From Vreelandella aquamarina (GTDB taxonomy: Bacteria > Pseudomonadota > Gammaproteobacteria > Pseudomonadales > Halomonadaceae): a stretch of DNA of 64,000 bases. The notes under the pieces are model-generated. The model was given only the letters and a program-made list of their open reading frames with translations, was not told where the DNA came from and searched no databases. A program made the position numbers and the translations under genes. The DNA lies in contig NZ_JABYQT010000003.1 of assembly GCF_020075495.1 (NCBI RefSeq), forward strand, positions 310,001 through 374,000, in the 5' to 3' direction. Positions 27,556-37,144 of this stretch are shown piece by piece (positions within the stretch are counted from its first letter, which is position 1; every line of letters starts with the position of its first letter).

Positions 27556-28071
27556 TCAATTTCCAGGCCACAGCGGTTCGAGCGGGCCGCCCACCGGGCA
27601 GGTCTCGGGAATAGCCACCTTGGCCACCCGCGCCTGGGCAGCGTCGAGCGCTTGCGGGTCGCCGCGCTCGATTTCCGGGTCTTGCCCCGGTGGGTAGGCG
27701 CCTACCATGCAGAAGTCGTCGTCCGCTTCCAGGCTGGCATGCCCGACCCCGGCGGGCAGCACCAGTACATCGCCGGGGTTGAGCATGACCTCGCGACCGT
27801 CAGGGCCGCCCAGCCGCGCTCGGGCCCGGCCACGAAAGATGCCGAGTGCCTCGTGGGCGGTGGAGTGAAAGTGATCGAAGTCGTAAAGGTGGTAGCGCCA
27901 GGCTGGCGGCCAGCCATGCTGCTGGAACAGGCGCTCGAAGGCATCAGCGCGCTCGTCTGGGCTTGCGGTGTCGAGCACCTTGCGGTAAATCAGCACGGGC
28001 AAAGAAGAGTTGGGATAGCCGCTGGATTCGTCGCACTCCAGCAGAAGGGTTTCGGGCGTTAAGGTCGACAT
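27556..28071 (-). CDS. Cupin-domain protein (YjlB-like)
   Basis: The product is about 171 aa. The cupin core is visible: FDHFHSTAHEALGIFRGRARARLGG (His ligands of motif 1) and LNPGDVLVLPAGVGHASLE (motif 2). The C-terminus is Pro-rich (AIPETCPVGGPLEPLW), as in the YjlB subgroup. The frame is open to 28161, but the ATG at 28071 has a very strong GAGGAGG site. Substrate and reaction are unknown. It is divergent from the Bcr/CflA exporter. Confidence 0.85.
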   Translation of the reverse strand: MSTLTPETLLLECDESSGYPNSSLPVLIYRKVLDTASPDERADAFERLFQQHGWPPAWRYHLYDFDHFHSTAHEALGIFRGRARARLGGPDGREVMLNPGDVLVLPAGVGHASLEADDDFCMVGAYPPGQDPEIERGDPQALDAAQARVAKVAIPETCPVGGPLEPLWPGN

Positions 28072-28234
28072 GCTGGCCTCCTCGTCAGGGTTTTCGGCAT
28101 CGTCTTCAGCATAGCCGAGCTTGCCAATACGCGAAGGATCTGGGTTTAAATCGGTGGTCATTGGCCGAAAATGGCGACAATCGTTATCATATTGATGATG
28201 TTGTCCCTCATTACGCTACTTTCCGCGAGCTCTC

Positions 28235-29434
28235 ATGACCCAATCTAAAACGCCTTTTATTGTGGTGCTGAGCCTGGCATTGACCATGATGCTAGGCCCG
28301 TTTTCCATGGATACGTATCTGCCGGCCTTTCCGGCCATCGGTGAGTCGCTGGGCGTGTCTCAGCAGGCGGTATCGCTGAGCGTGTCGGTATACGTGTTTG
28401 CGATGGCGTTGGGGCAACTGATTGGCGGGGCGCTGTCCGACCGCTTCGGCCGCCAGCGGGTGTTGATGAGCGGGCTGGCGATCTTTGCGCTCTCGAGCAT
28501 CGCCATCGGCATGGCGGACTCCTTGAACACCCTGCTCGGCGGGCGGGCAATCCAGGCGATTGGCGCAGGGTTGACGCTTGTTTCGGTGCCGGCGCTGGTG
28601 CGCGACCGGGTGTCGGGTCGTGACGCGGCGAAGCTATTTTCAATGATGGGCTTCATCATGGTGCTGGCGCCGGGCATTGCGCCAAGCGTGGGCAGTGCGA
28701 TTCTGTCGCTGGGCTCCTGGCACTATATCTTCTTCGTTCTGGCGGCCTACGCGGTGCTCTTGGTGCCGCTGCTGATACGCGTGCTGTTTACGGGCAAGGG
28801 CCGGGTGCCGCGGGCGAAAAGCCCACAGATGAGCCTCCTGGCGCGTTACAAGCTGGTGCTTTCGACCAAGCCGGCGCTGCCGTTCATTGCCTGGCAGGCC
28901 GCGTCCTTTTCTACCTTGATGATGTTCATCACCTATGCGTCGTTTATCTATCAGGGGCACTTCGAGCAGTCGCCGTCGAGCTTTTCGATGCTGTTTGCGG
29001 CGAACATCGTTGCCATGCTGTTCTTCAACATCCTCAACCGGATACTGCTTTCCCGCCTGCCGTCGCTGCGCATTCTTCAACTGGCGACGGGGTGCCAGGC
29101 GCTCGGCATCTTGCTGCTGCTGATGGCGGCGTTCCTGGAGTGGCCGCTGTACGCGTTCCTGGCCGCCATGATGCTGACCATCGGCACCGTCGGGGCGATC
29201 TCACCCAATATCCAGGCCTGCTTTCTGGAATTCTTTCCCACCAGCGGTGGCACGGCCGCTGCCCTTCTGGGGGCGGCCCAGTTCGGCATCGCCGGCATAT
29301 TGAGTGCACTTTCCGCTCTGTTGCCGCATACGCTGGAAGCCGTCGTGCTTGCCATGGCCGCCTGCGGGTCGGTGGCATACCTGCTGCTTGCCCGCTCGAT
29401 CATCAAGGGGCGGGCCGCGGTCGAGGCGCCCTGA
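28235..29434 (+). CDS. Bcr/CflA-family multidrug efflux MFS transporter
   Basis: The 399-aa protein shows twelve hydrophobic segments. The Bcr/CflA hallmarks are LGPFSMDTYLPAFPAI in the first helix, GGALSDRFGRQRV in the loop between helices 2 and 3 (motif A), and GAGLTLVSVPALVRDRVSGRDAAKLFSMMG in the middle. It exports drugs or sulfonamide-like compounds and possibly amino acids using the proton gradient. It stands upstream of a PhzF gene with 38 bases between, so co-transcription is possible. Confidence 0.93.
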   Translation: MTQSKTPFIVVLSLALTMMLGPFSMDTYLPAFPAIGESLGVSQQAVSLSVSVYVFAMALGQLIGGALSDRFGRQRVLMSGLAIFALSSIAIGMADSLNTLLGGRAIQAIGAGLTLVSVPALVRDRVSGRDAAKLFSMMGFIMVLAPGIAPSVGSAILSLGSWHYIFFVLAAYAVLLVPLLIRVLFTGKGRVPRAKSPQMSLLARYKLVLSTKPALPFIAWQAASFSTLMMFITYASFIYQGHFEQSPSSFSMLFAANIVAMLFFNILNRILLSRLPSLRILQLATGCQALGILLLLMAAFLEWPLYAFLAAMMLTIGTVGAISPNIQACFLEFFPTSGGTAAALLGAAQFGIAGILSALSALLPHTLEAVVLAMAACGSVAYLLLARSIIKGRAAVEAP

Positions 29435-29472
29435 GTGCTTGAATCTTGTTCCTTCGTGTTTCGGGTGTTCCC

Positions 29473-30270
29473 ATGAAAATCGATCTTTATCAGGTGGATG
29501 CCTTTGCATCCCGGCCCTTCGAGGGCAATCCGGCAGCGGTATGCCCGCTGGATGAGTGGCTGGAGGATGGGCGGCTGCAGGCCATCGCCGCGGAAAACAA
29601 CCTTTCCGAAACCGCCTTCTTCGTACCGGAAGAAGCAGGCTATCGCCTGCGCTGGTTCACGCCCTCCGTGGAAGTGGACCTGTGCGGCCATGCCACGCTG
29701 GCCGCTGCCTGGGTAATCTTCAACCGGCTTGGCGATAGCGCCGATGCCCTGCATTTCGAGACGCGCAGCGGCGTGCTGACGGTGCGCCGCGAAGGGGATG
29801 AGCTTGCCATGGATTTCCCCGCGAAGGCACTGGCGCCGCTGGAGCAATACAACGAGGTGAGCGAGGCCCTTGGCGGCATCGAGATCGAAGAACTCTGGAT
29901 AGCCGATGATATCGTGGCGGTAGTGAAGGACGCAGCGCTGATCGCCACACTTGCCCCTGACATGCAGACGTTGAAAGCGCTGCCTGGCCGTGGCATCGCG
30001 GTGACGGCCCAGGGGCAGGATGTCGATATCGTCTCGCGCTGGTTCGGCCCCAAGGTCGGCGTGGAGGAAGACCCAGTGACCGGCTCGGCGCATACATCGC
30101 TGGCGCCTTACTGGGCGAAGCGCCTGGGCAAGCCTTTGCTCACAGCTCGCCAGGGCGGCGCTCGTCAAGGTGAACTGAGCTGCCGGGTAGAAGGCGAGCG
30201 CGTGGTGATCAAGGGGCGCGTAGCACCCTATCTACAAGGGACCATCTTGCTGCCGGAGTGCGCCGGGTGA
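29473..30270 (+). CDS. PhzF family isomerase/epimerase
   Basis: The product is about 265 aa from ATG 29473. It opens MKIDLYQVDAFASRPFEGNPAAVCPL, the family signature with NPA. The acid residue follows in NNLSETAFFV (catalytic Glu), and then DLCGHATLAAAWV and VEEDPVTGSAHTSLAPYW. These proteins have a diaminopimelate-epimerase fold. Without other phz genes nearby, phenazine synthesis is unlikely and the true substrate is unknown. The TTG at 29446 is open, but ATG is the family start. Confidence 0.93.
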   Translation: MKIDLYQVDAFASRPFEGNPAAVCPLDEWLEDGRLQAIAAENNLSETAFFVPEEAGYRLRWFTPSVEVDLCGHATLAAAWVIFNRLGDSADALHFETRSGVLTVRREGDELAMDFPAKALAPLEQYNEVSEALGGIEIEELWIADDIVAVVKDAALIATLAPDMQTLKALPGRGIAVTAQGQDVDIVSRWFGPKVGVEEDPVTGSAHTSLAPYWAKRLGKPLLTARQGGARQGELSCRVEGERVVIKGRVAPYLQGTILLPECAG

Positions 30271-30344
30271 AGGACACCCGGCAGTGACGCAAATCCTTCG
30301 TTAAAAAAAGAAGCTGTGGCGTTGCGACGTACCTTTGCCCGGTG

Positions 30345-30386
30345 CTTTTGAGCAGTGCTTGTGCGTAGCACTTTTGAGCAGTGCTT
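30345..30386. repeat. Short direct repeat
   Basis: The 16-mer CTTTTGAGCAGTGCTT occurs at 30345-30360 and again at 30371-30386, with a period of 26 bases. It lies in the gap between the PhzF gene and the convergent DUF2945 gene. Confidence 0.7.
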
Positions 30387-30412
30387 TCGCAGCTACTTTC
30401 GCTCCCCTCCGG

Positions 30413-30628
30413 CTAGGCCTTCTCGATCTCGGTATGCAGTTTCAGGACCCGGGTGCCGTCTTCTTGCTTGATCAGGTAGGCAGGATTCTTCTCGCTGCCT
30501 TTACGAGTCACTTCGCTGCCTTTCAGCTTGCGAGTGACGGTCTCCTGAAATTTCTTGGTCACCTGGCCCTCGGCCCAGTTGTCGCCCCATTTCCACTTTA
30601 CCCATTCGCGCTGCTTGAAGTCCGCCAT
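30413..30628 (-). CDS. DUF2945 (hypervirulence-associated TUDOR domain-like) small protein
   Basis: The 71-aa protein reads MADFKQREWVKWKWGDNWAEGQV..., followed by TRKGSEKNPAYLIKQEDGTRVLKLHTEIEKA. This is a compact beta-barrel family with basic character. The upstream part of the open frame (to 30739) is not family-like. A GGAAGAG sequence lies before the ATG at 30628. Function is unknown. Confidence 0.88.
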   Translation of the reverse strand: MADFKQREWVKWKWGDNWAEGQVTKKFQETVTRKLKGSEVTRKGSEKNPAYLIKQEDGTRVLKLHTEIEKA

Positions 30629-30739
30629 GGCAAATCTCTTCCGATACACGTGATTTACAATAATTGTATGCTTTGCGGATTTGCGCAATTTGCGTTTGGA
30701 AGACGTACCAATAGGCTTGGGAAGAGGGTTTGAAGACAA

Positions 30740-31555
30740 TCAGCCTCTTTGAGCCGCTCTCCCGCCACCATGTCGCCCCAGCGGTATCATCATCGGCTTG
30801 CCGGTGACCGGGTCTTCTATCACTCGGCTTTGCAGGCCGAACACGTCGCGTACCATGCGCTCGGTCAGAATCTGCTCCGGCGGGCCGGCGGCGTATACCT
30901 TGCCGCCCGCCATGGCCACCAGCTGGTCGGCGTAGCGGGCGGCAAGGTTCAACTCGTGGAGCACCATGACGATGGTGGTGCCGCGTTCGCGGTTGAGGTC
31001 GGTGAGCAGATCGAGCACGTCGACCTGGTGGTTGATATCCAGAAAGGTGGTGGGTTCATCGAGTAGCAGCACGTCGGTCTGCTGGGCAAGCGCCATGGCG
31101 ATCCACACCCGCTGGCGCTGCCCGCCGGAAAGCTCGTCCACGTGGCGTTCGGCCAGTTCGCTCATGTGCGTGGCGGCCAGGGCATCGGCCACGGCCGCCT
31201 CGTCTGCCTTGCTCCAGCGCTTGAATAGCCCCTGGTGCGGGTGGCGGCCACGGCTGACCAGCTCCAGCACGCTGATGCCTTCCGGGGCGATGGGCGACTG
31301 GGGCAGAAAGCCCAGCTGCTGGGCCAGGCGGCGGGTGGGCAGCTGGTGAATGTCCGCATCATCGAGCAGTACGCTGCCCTTGGCGGGAGCAAGCAGGCGG
31401 GCAAGCACGCGCAGCAGCGTGGACTTGCCGCAGGCGTTGGCCCCGACGATAGCGGTGGTGTGGCCGGCGGGTACGTTCAGGCTGACGCCATCGAGAATGG
31501 TGCGTTCCCCGTAGCCTGCCAGCAGGTTTTGGGCGAGTAGTGAGCAAGCGCTCAT
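30740..31555 (-). CDS. Iron-siderophore ABC transporter, ATP-binding protein (FepC-type)
   Basis: The 271-aa protein has Walker A GANACGKSTL, Q-loop QLGFLPQSPIAPEG, signature LSGGQRQRVW, Walker B VLLLDEPT and the H-loop VLHELN. It powers ferric-siderophore import through the two permeases encoded just upstream. Its ATG overlaps the stop codon of the second permease (ATGA). It is the last gene of the five-gene unit. Confidence 0.94.
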   Translation of the reverse strand: MSACSLLAQNLLAGYGERTILDGVSLNVPAGHTTAIVGANACGKSTLLRVLARLLAPAKGSVLLDDADIHQLPTRRLAQQLGFLPQSPIAPEGISVLELVSRGRHPHQGLFKRWSKADEAAVADALAATHMSELAERHVDELSGGQRQRVWIAMALAQQTDVLLLDEPTTFLDINHQVDVLDLLTDLNRERGTTIVMVLHELNLAARYADQLVAMAGGKVYAAGPPEQILTERMVRDVFGLQSRVIEDPVTGKPMMIPLGRHGGGRAAQRG

Positions 31556-32607
31556 AGGGTGCCTCGGGGCTTGTTGTCGCGAACGATGAGATACACAAGA
31601 TAAGGCGCGCCCAGCACGCCGGTCACGATACCGACGGGGTAGCGGGCGGGCAGCAGAAACTGGCCTGCATAGTCGGCGCAGAGAACGAGCAGGGCGCCTA
31701 CCAGGGCAGAAGGCAGCAGCAGCGAGCCGCCCCGGCCCATCAGCCGCGCGGCAATGGGGCCAGAGAGAAACGCCACGAACGCAATGGGCCCGGAAACCGC
31801 CGTGGCAAACGACACCAGCGCCACGGCGGTGATGATCACTACCACTCGCGTGACGCCCAGGCGAACCCCCAGCCCGGCGGCCAGGTCGTCGCCCATGCGC
31901 AGGGTTTCCAGGTCCTGGCGGCGGCTCAGCAGCAGCCCGCCGAACACTAAAAGGGCCGCGAACAGCGGCAGCGCCTGGCCCAGCTGGGCACCGTTGACGC
32001 TGCCGGTGATCCAGCGCAGGGCTTCCTGCAGCGTCCAGCTGGGCGCGCGCATCAGAAGGTAAGCGGTAACGCTTTGCAGCATGGCGGCCAGGCCGATGCC
32101 GATCAGGATCAGCCGGGCGCCGGTTACGCCCTGGCGCCAGGAGAGCGTGTAGATCAATAGCGCCACACCCAGCCCCGCGCCAATGGCTACCAGCGAAACC
32201 GCCGGGCCGCTGAGCGAGAGCACCACGATGGCAAACACGGCGCCGGTGCTGGCGCCGGTACTGATACCGATGATGTCCGGGCTTGCCAGCGGGTTGCGCA
32301 GCAGGGTCTGAAAGGCAATGCCGCCAAGGCCAAAACAGGCGCCCACCAGCACGCACACCACGGCTCGTGGCAGGCGCAGCTCGCGCACGGTAAAGGCCAC
32401 GCCCGGCACGTCGGCCCCACTCAGCACGCGCAGCACGGTGGTAAGCGGTGTGAAGGACTGCCCGAGCATCAGGGTAAGCGCGGCCCCCGCCATCAGGCAG
32501 GCCATGAGCACGAAGATCATCCTGGCGCGGCGTCGGGCATTTGCCCGGCGTATCTGGCGGAAGCTGGCTGCTGCGCCGGAGGAAGAGGGGGAGGAGGAGG
32601 TATTCAC
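31552..32607 (-). CDS. Iron-siderophore ABC transporter permease (FecCD family, FepG-like)
   Basis: The 351-aa protein is mostly hydrophobic with about nine or ten segments. The FecCD motifs LRLPRAVVCVLVGACFGLGG, FQTLLRNPLASPDIIGISTGAS and GPIAFVAFLSGPIAARLMG are present. A polar N-terminal extension (TSSSPSSSGAAAS) precedes the first membrane helix. It overlaps the other permease upstream by four bases and the ATPase downstream by four bases. Confidence 0.93.
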   Translation of the reverse strand: MNTSSSPSSSGAAASFRQIRRANARRRARMIFVLMACLMAGAALTLMLGQSFTPLTTVLRVLSGADVPGVAFTVRELRLPRAVVCVLVGACFGLGGIAFQTLLRNPLASPDIIGISTGASTGAVFAIVVLSLSGPAVSLVAIGAGLGVALLIYTLSWRQGVTGARLILIGIGLAAMLQSVTAYLLMRAPSWTLQEALRWITGSVNGAQLGQALPLFAALLVFGGLLLSRRQDLETLRMGDDLAAGLGVRLGVTRVVVIITAVALVSFATAVSGPIAFVAFLSGPIAARLMGRGGSLLLPSALVGALLVLCADYAGQFLLPARYPVGIVTGVLGAPYLVYLIVRDNKPRGTL

Positions 32608-33677
32608 AGCGAGCCGACCTTGCGGTTACGCACGATCCAGATAAAGACCGGCGCACCGATAAAGGCGGTGACGATGCCTACATCCAGCTCGGCAGGATGG
32701 GCTACCAGGCGGCCTGCGACATCGGAAAACGTGAGCAGCACCGCGCCGCCCAGCGCGGAGAAAGGCAGCAGCCAGCGGTAGTCGCTACCGGCCAGCAGGC
32801 GGCAGGCGTGGGGCACGACCAGCCCCACAAAGCCAATCGGGCCACACACGGCGGTCACCGGCCCGCACAAAAGCACAGCACCTACCGCCGACAGGGCGCG
32901 GGCCGTGGCGACCTTTTCCCCCAGCCCGGCGGCGGTGTCGTCGCCAAGGGCCAGCATGTTGAGCTTGCGTGCGGCGAGCAGGCTGATCACCAACCCGGTT
33001 GCCAGAAACGGCAGTACCGGCAGCAGCTGGTCATAGGTGGCGCCGCCTACGCCGCCTACCATCCAGGACTGCACCAGCCCGCCGATATCGCCCCGGGGCA
33101 GTACCACGGCGGTCGTAAGCGAACTGAGGGCGGCGGTGATCGCCGCCCCCGCCAGGGCCAGGCGCAGCGGCGTGGCGCCGCCCCGGCCCAGGCTTGCAAT
33201 GGCGTAAACCGCGCAGGCCGCCACCGCCGCGCCGGCAATGGCGGTCCAGATATAGTGTTGCGGCTCGTCGATACCCAACCAGGCAATGCCTATCACCACG
33301 GCAAGCGCTGCCCCGGCATTGACACCCAGAAGCCCGGGGTCGGCCAAGGGGTTGCGGGTCAGCCCCTGCATCACACCGCCGGAAACCCCGAGTGCGGCCC
33401 CGGCCAGCATGGCCAGCAGCGTGCGCGGCAGGCGGCTGGCCACAGCGGCATCGCCCATGGTGTCCACCTGACCGCTCAGCGCCGCGGTAATTTCCGCCCA
33501 GCCTACGCTACGTGCACCCAGCGCCACGGAGAGCATGGCGGCCAGGGCCAGAAGCCCCAGCAGCACTGCGCCGCCCGCCATCCGGCGCGCGGCGTGTTGT
33601 TTAAGGGCGGCAATGGCTGCGCCAGTAAACGCTGTGCTGCGGTTACTGACGTGCAGCTTCGGAGAGTAGGTCGGCAT
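32604..33677 (-). CDS. Iron-siderophore ABC transporter permease (FecCD family, FepD-like)
   Basis: The 357-aa protein is the partner permease, with SRLPRTLLAMLAGAALGVSGG, MQGLTRNPLADPGLLGVNAG and GPIGFVGLVVPHACRLL as conserved blocks. The frame starts within the last 35 bases of the binding-protein gene, an overlap consistent with coupled translation. A later start would remove the polar tail MPTYSPKLHVSNRS. Confidence 0.93.
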   Translation of the reverse strand: MPTYSPKLHVSNRSTAFTGAAIAALKQHAARRMAGGAVLLGLLALAAMLSVALGARSVGWAEITAALSGQVDTMGDAAVASRLPRTLLAMLAGAALGVSGGVMQGLTRNPLADPGLLGVNAGAALAVVIGIAWLGIDEPQHYIWTAIAGAAVAACAVYAIASLGRGGATPLRLALAGAAITAALSSLTTAVVLPRGDIGGLVQSWMVGGVGGATYDQLLPVLPFLATGLVISLLAARKLNMLALGDDTAAGLGEKVATARALSAVGAVLLCGPVTAVCGPIGFVGLVVPHACRLLAGSDYRWLLPFSALGGAVLLTFSDVAGRLVAHPAELDVGIVTAFIGAPVFIWIVRNRKVGSL

Positions 33678-34629
33678 AATCGTCCAGCAGCCAGGAAATC
33701 GACATGGGCGTGGGGTTGGCCGCCGTGCCCAGCGGTGTATTGCCGAGCAGCACGATCGCGCCGCGCTCTACCACCGGCAGCCGGGAAGTCAGCGGGTGTG
33801 CATTGAGCTGATCGATCAACGCCTGGCCGCCGTAGGTGACCAGAATATCCACATCGTCGAGTTCATCGATCAGCTCGGCGCTGATCTCGCCGGAGAACTT
33901 GCCCGGCGTGGAGTTCTGCTTGACCACCTCGGGCGACACCAGGCCTAGATCGTGGAAAAAGCGAACCCGTGCGTCGTTGTCGGTATAAAACGCAATACGC
34001 CCCAGGTTGGTGGGGTCGAGGTGAGTGACGAACATGGCGGTCTTGCCCGCAAGCTCGGGGTGGTTGTCGGCGGTGTCGGCAATCTGCGCTTCGATATCCT
34101 CGATCAGCGCCTGCCCCTCTTCCGCCATGCCCATGCCGGTGCTGTTCAGGCGAATCATGTCGCGCCAATCCGTGGCCCAGGGGCCTTGTGGGTAGGCCAC
34201 TATCGGGGCAATCTGGCTCAAGGTAGCGTAGTCGGATTGGCTGAGGCCTGAGTAGGCGGCCAGAATCACATCCGGCTGGCTTGCGGCCACGGCTTCAAAA
34301 TCGATCCCGTCACCTTCATCGAACAACGGCGGGGCGGTGGTGCCAAGCGCTTCCAGCTGGGCGTTTACCCAAGGCAGCAGCCCATTGCCGTTTTCATCGC
34401 CAAAATTGGCGGCGGCAAAACCCACCGGCACCACGCCCAGTGCCAGCGGTACTTCATGATTGGCCCAGGCGACGGTCGCGATACGCTCGGGCTTTTCAGC
34501 CACGACCGTGGTGCCAAGCGCGTGTTCGATTTCCAGCGGAAATTGCTGCGCGCCGGCCAGGGGCGGCGCAAGGCAGAGGGCGGCAAGCGCGGTATGGCAG
34601 AGCGTTTTACGATCAGGCAGCCAGGTCAT
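33643..34629 (-). CDS. Periplasmic ferric-siderophore-binding protein (FepB/FhuD-type)
   Basis: The product is about 328 aa. The ATG at 34629 has a GGAGA site and opens a signal peptide (LCHTALAALCLAPPLAGAQQ) with a likely cut after AGA. The mature protein has the class III binding-protein fold: VVAEKPERIATVAWANHEVPLALG, then FEAVAASQPDVILAAYSGLS and ELIDELDDVDILVTYGG. There is no lipobox. It delivers the siderophore to the permeases encoded downstream and sits right after the outer-membrane receptor gene. Confidence 0.92.
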   Translation of the reverse strand: MTWLPDRKTLCHTALAALCLAPPLAGAQQFPLEIEHALGTTVVAEKPERIATVAWANHEVPLALGVVPVGFAAANFGDENGNGLLPWVNAQLEALGTTAPPLFDEGDGIDFEAVAASQPDVILAAYSGLSQSDYATLSQIAPIVAYPQGPWATDWRDMIRLNSTGMGMAEEGQALIEDIEAQIADTADNHPELAGKTAMFVTHLDPTNLGRIAFYTDNDARVRFFHDLGLVSPEVVKQNSTPGKFSGEISAELIDELDDVDILVTYGGQALIDQLNAHPLTSRLPVVERGAIVLLGNTPLGTAANPTPMSISWLLDDYADLLSEAARQ

Positions 34630-34714
34630 CGTGTTCTCCCGTTCAAGAAGTGAGCGCCTCCCTCTGGCCAATGCCGAAGGGAGGCGGTCTTGTCAGCGAT
34701 TCCAGCGCCTGGTG

Positions 34715-36930
34715 TCAGAATTCATAGCGCAGGGTCGATGAGATGCTGGCTGGCTCGCCGTACACACCGTAGCCATTCACGTTGCTGTAGTACTTCTCGT
34801 CCAGCAGGTTCTTGACGTTGACCTGCAGGCTGAGTTCAGGTGTGAACTGATAGCGCCCGAACAGGTTGACCAGTGTGTAGTCGCTCTGCTCGAACTCGCT
34901 GGGGAGGCCGGCTGGAGTAGTCAAGTTGTTGGCAAACAGGCTGCTTTGCCAGTTGACCCCGCCGCCCAGCGTCAGCGCGCGGTGCTGGGGCACGCTGTAG
35001 CTTGCAAACAGGTTGAACAGCGAGCGCGGCTGGTTGATGTTGAGCGTCTCGTCATCGGTCTTGGCGGTGAAGTGGGAGTAGCCGACGGTCATGTCCAGGT
35101 CGTCGGTGACCGCGCCGCTCAGCTCCACTTCGAAGCCTTCGCTTTTGATGCCTTCGGCGGCGGTATACAGCGTTTCGGTCTGGCCTGGCGCGCCCGGCAG
35201 GGCAGGGCTGCCGCGACGTTATCCTGCTCGATGCGGAAGATCGAGAAAGAGCCGTTCAACAGACCGTCGAACCAGGCGGCTTTCAGGCCGGTCTCGTAGC
35301 TCTTGCCTACTACCGGGTCCAGATAGCGGCCGTTGATATCGAGATAATCCTGCGGCTCGAAGATTTCGGTGTAGCTGGCAAAGGCCGAGTAGGTGTCGTT
35401 GAAATCGAATACCAGGCCGCCGTAGGGCGTGACTTCATACTGGCTCTGGCGATCCAGGCGGCGGAACTCGGTCATGCCGTTCCACTCGGTATAGCGTGCG
35501 CCGGCAATCAGCGTCAGCGGGTCGGCAAGCGAGAAGCGGGCGGCGGAGTACACCGCCTTTTGCCGCGTGCTGGAGGCTTCCGAGGGAGTAAAGGGCGCCC
35601 AGCCTTCGTTGGGGGCCGCGCCGTTCCAATGGTTGAAGTCATCGACTTGGAAGCCATCGATGAAGGTGTTCTCGTAGTCGTTGCTCTGGTCGCTGTAGCT
35701 TGCGCCGATGACCAGCTCATGCTCGCGTCCGGCGAGTTCGAACGGCCCGCTTGCCTGGGCATCCACGGAGTCGACCTCGCGGTGCCCGCGGTTCCAGCCG
35801 GTATAGAAGAACACGCCGCTGCCATCCGCGCGGTCGGGCAAGGCGCCTTCCACGTAGGGGTAGGCCAGCTTGCCGTCCATGTCGGTCTCTTCATGGGTGC
35901 CCACGAGGCGCGCCTGCCAGCCGTTGTCGAACTGGTGGCTGATTTCGGCAAACACCTTTTCGGACTCGAAATCGTAGTAGGACCAGTCCGGCGCGACGCT
36001 GAACGAGCGCGAGTAGTTGGTCGGCGTGCCGTCGCTGAACCATAGCGGCAGGCCGCCCCAGGTGGGCGAGGAGGTGTGGCTGTCCTGGTAATCAAAACCC
36101 AGCGAGAGCGTGGTGGCGTCGGTCACATCGGCATTGATCACGCCGTAGCCGAAGGTGCGGCGTTTGTCTTCGCGATCCAGATGGGCGCCACCTTCCTCGT
36201 AACCGCCGATAAAGCGCCCGCGCACGTCGCCGGAGGCGGAAAGCGGCGTGGAGAGGTCCACGGTGGTGCCGCGCTTGTCCCAGCTGCCCAGGGTGCCGGA
36301 GACGGAACCCGTGAACTCACGGCTGTCGGCGCGCTTGCGCACGAAGTTGACCGAGGCGCCGGGATTGCCCGAGCCGGTCACGAGGCCGTTGGCGCCGCGA
36401 ATCACCTCGACCCGGTCATAAATGGCCGTATTCAGGCGGCCTTCGCCGAAGTACCAGCGGCCATCGCGGTTGAGCGTGGGGATGCCGTCGTACTGGAAGC
36501 TGTTGATGCGAAAGCCGCGCGATTCAAAGCTGACGCGCTCGCTATCGATATTGCGCGCCGAGATGCCGGTCGTGTTGCGCAGCACCTCTTCGATGGAGTC
36601 CAGGTTCTGGTCGCGGATGCGCTGCTCGGTGACGATGCTGATCGCCTGAGGCAGCTCTTTCTGGGTCAGCGTAAGGCCGGTGCCGGCACTGGTGCTGCGC
36701 CGGGTATAGCCGATGTTGTCGTACAGGTTGGTGCCGGTAACGGTCACTGTTTCCAGCGTCTGGGCGCGAGAATCAGTGGTTTGTGCCAAGGCGCTGCCTG
36801 ATGCAAGCACGCAGGCCGAGGCCAGGGCGGTCAGCGTCACGCACCGTACCAAGAGAGAGCCGCTAACAACCGCATGGTCAGGCGCAGCGTGGCGCGCCAT
36901 GTTCAAGACATGATGTGGTGACGTTTTCAT
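34715..36930 (-). pseudogene. TonB-dependent siderophore receptor, interrupted by a frameshift
   Basis: From ATG 36930 (AAGGGA site) there is a signal peptide (VTLTALASACVLASGSALAQ), then the plug (LPQAISIVTEQRIRDQNLDSIEEVLRNTTGIS and VEVIRGANGLVTGSGNPGAS) and most of the barrel. At 35198-35207 a 5-bp tandem duplication (CAGGG twice on the plus strand) shifts the frame and stops translation at 35119. Removing one unit gives AALPGAPGQTETLYTAAEG and rejoins the last barrel strands (34715-35128), ending with LRYEF and its terminal Phe. The intact gene would encode a FhuE/FpvA-type receptor of about 736 aa. It could be phase-variable, a real mutation or an assembly error. Confidence 0.85.
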
Positions 36931-36994
36931 AAGATCCCTTGAGGTGCGCTGAGCTCGCGCTAATTGGCAGTTTTATGCATATTGATAGCCAAGG

Positions 36995-37023
36995 ATCATA
37001 TAAAAGTGATTCTTAAATGTAAA
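36995..37023 (-). promoter_or_regulatory. Promoter of the siderophore uptake operon
   Basis: On the minus strand TTTACA (37018-37023) and TATGAT (36995-37000) stand 17 bp apart, about 65 bases before the receptor start. The A+T-rich spacer is where a Fur site would be expected, but I cannot see a clear 19-bp Fur consensus. Confidence 0.6.
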
Positions 37024-37144
37024 TGCGCTTGAGAACGTTTAGTGTTTATGGCTGGGGTAATGGCAAGGCCGCTCCCTGGGTGGGCGAGCGGCAAAGGCGA
37101 AGGGCTGGGAAACAGCGCTAGCGGTTGACCTGCAGGCAGGCGGG

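Noticed and set aside
30345..30386. A CRISPR-like direct repeat
   Set aside because: There are only two 16-bp copies with a 10-base gap, no further units, and no cas genes in the window.
30740..32656. A single 638-codon open frame including the ATP-binding protein
   Set aside because: Only the last 271 codons are family-like; the rest runs through the permease gene in another frame.
32541..33806. A 421-codon open frame opposite the FecCD permease genes
   Set aside because: It is a shadow; both permeases carry full family motifs.
36931..37040. A Fur box upstream of the siderophore receptor
   Set aside because: The spacer is A+T-rich, but no stretch matches the 19-bp palindrome well enough to claim it.
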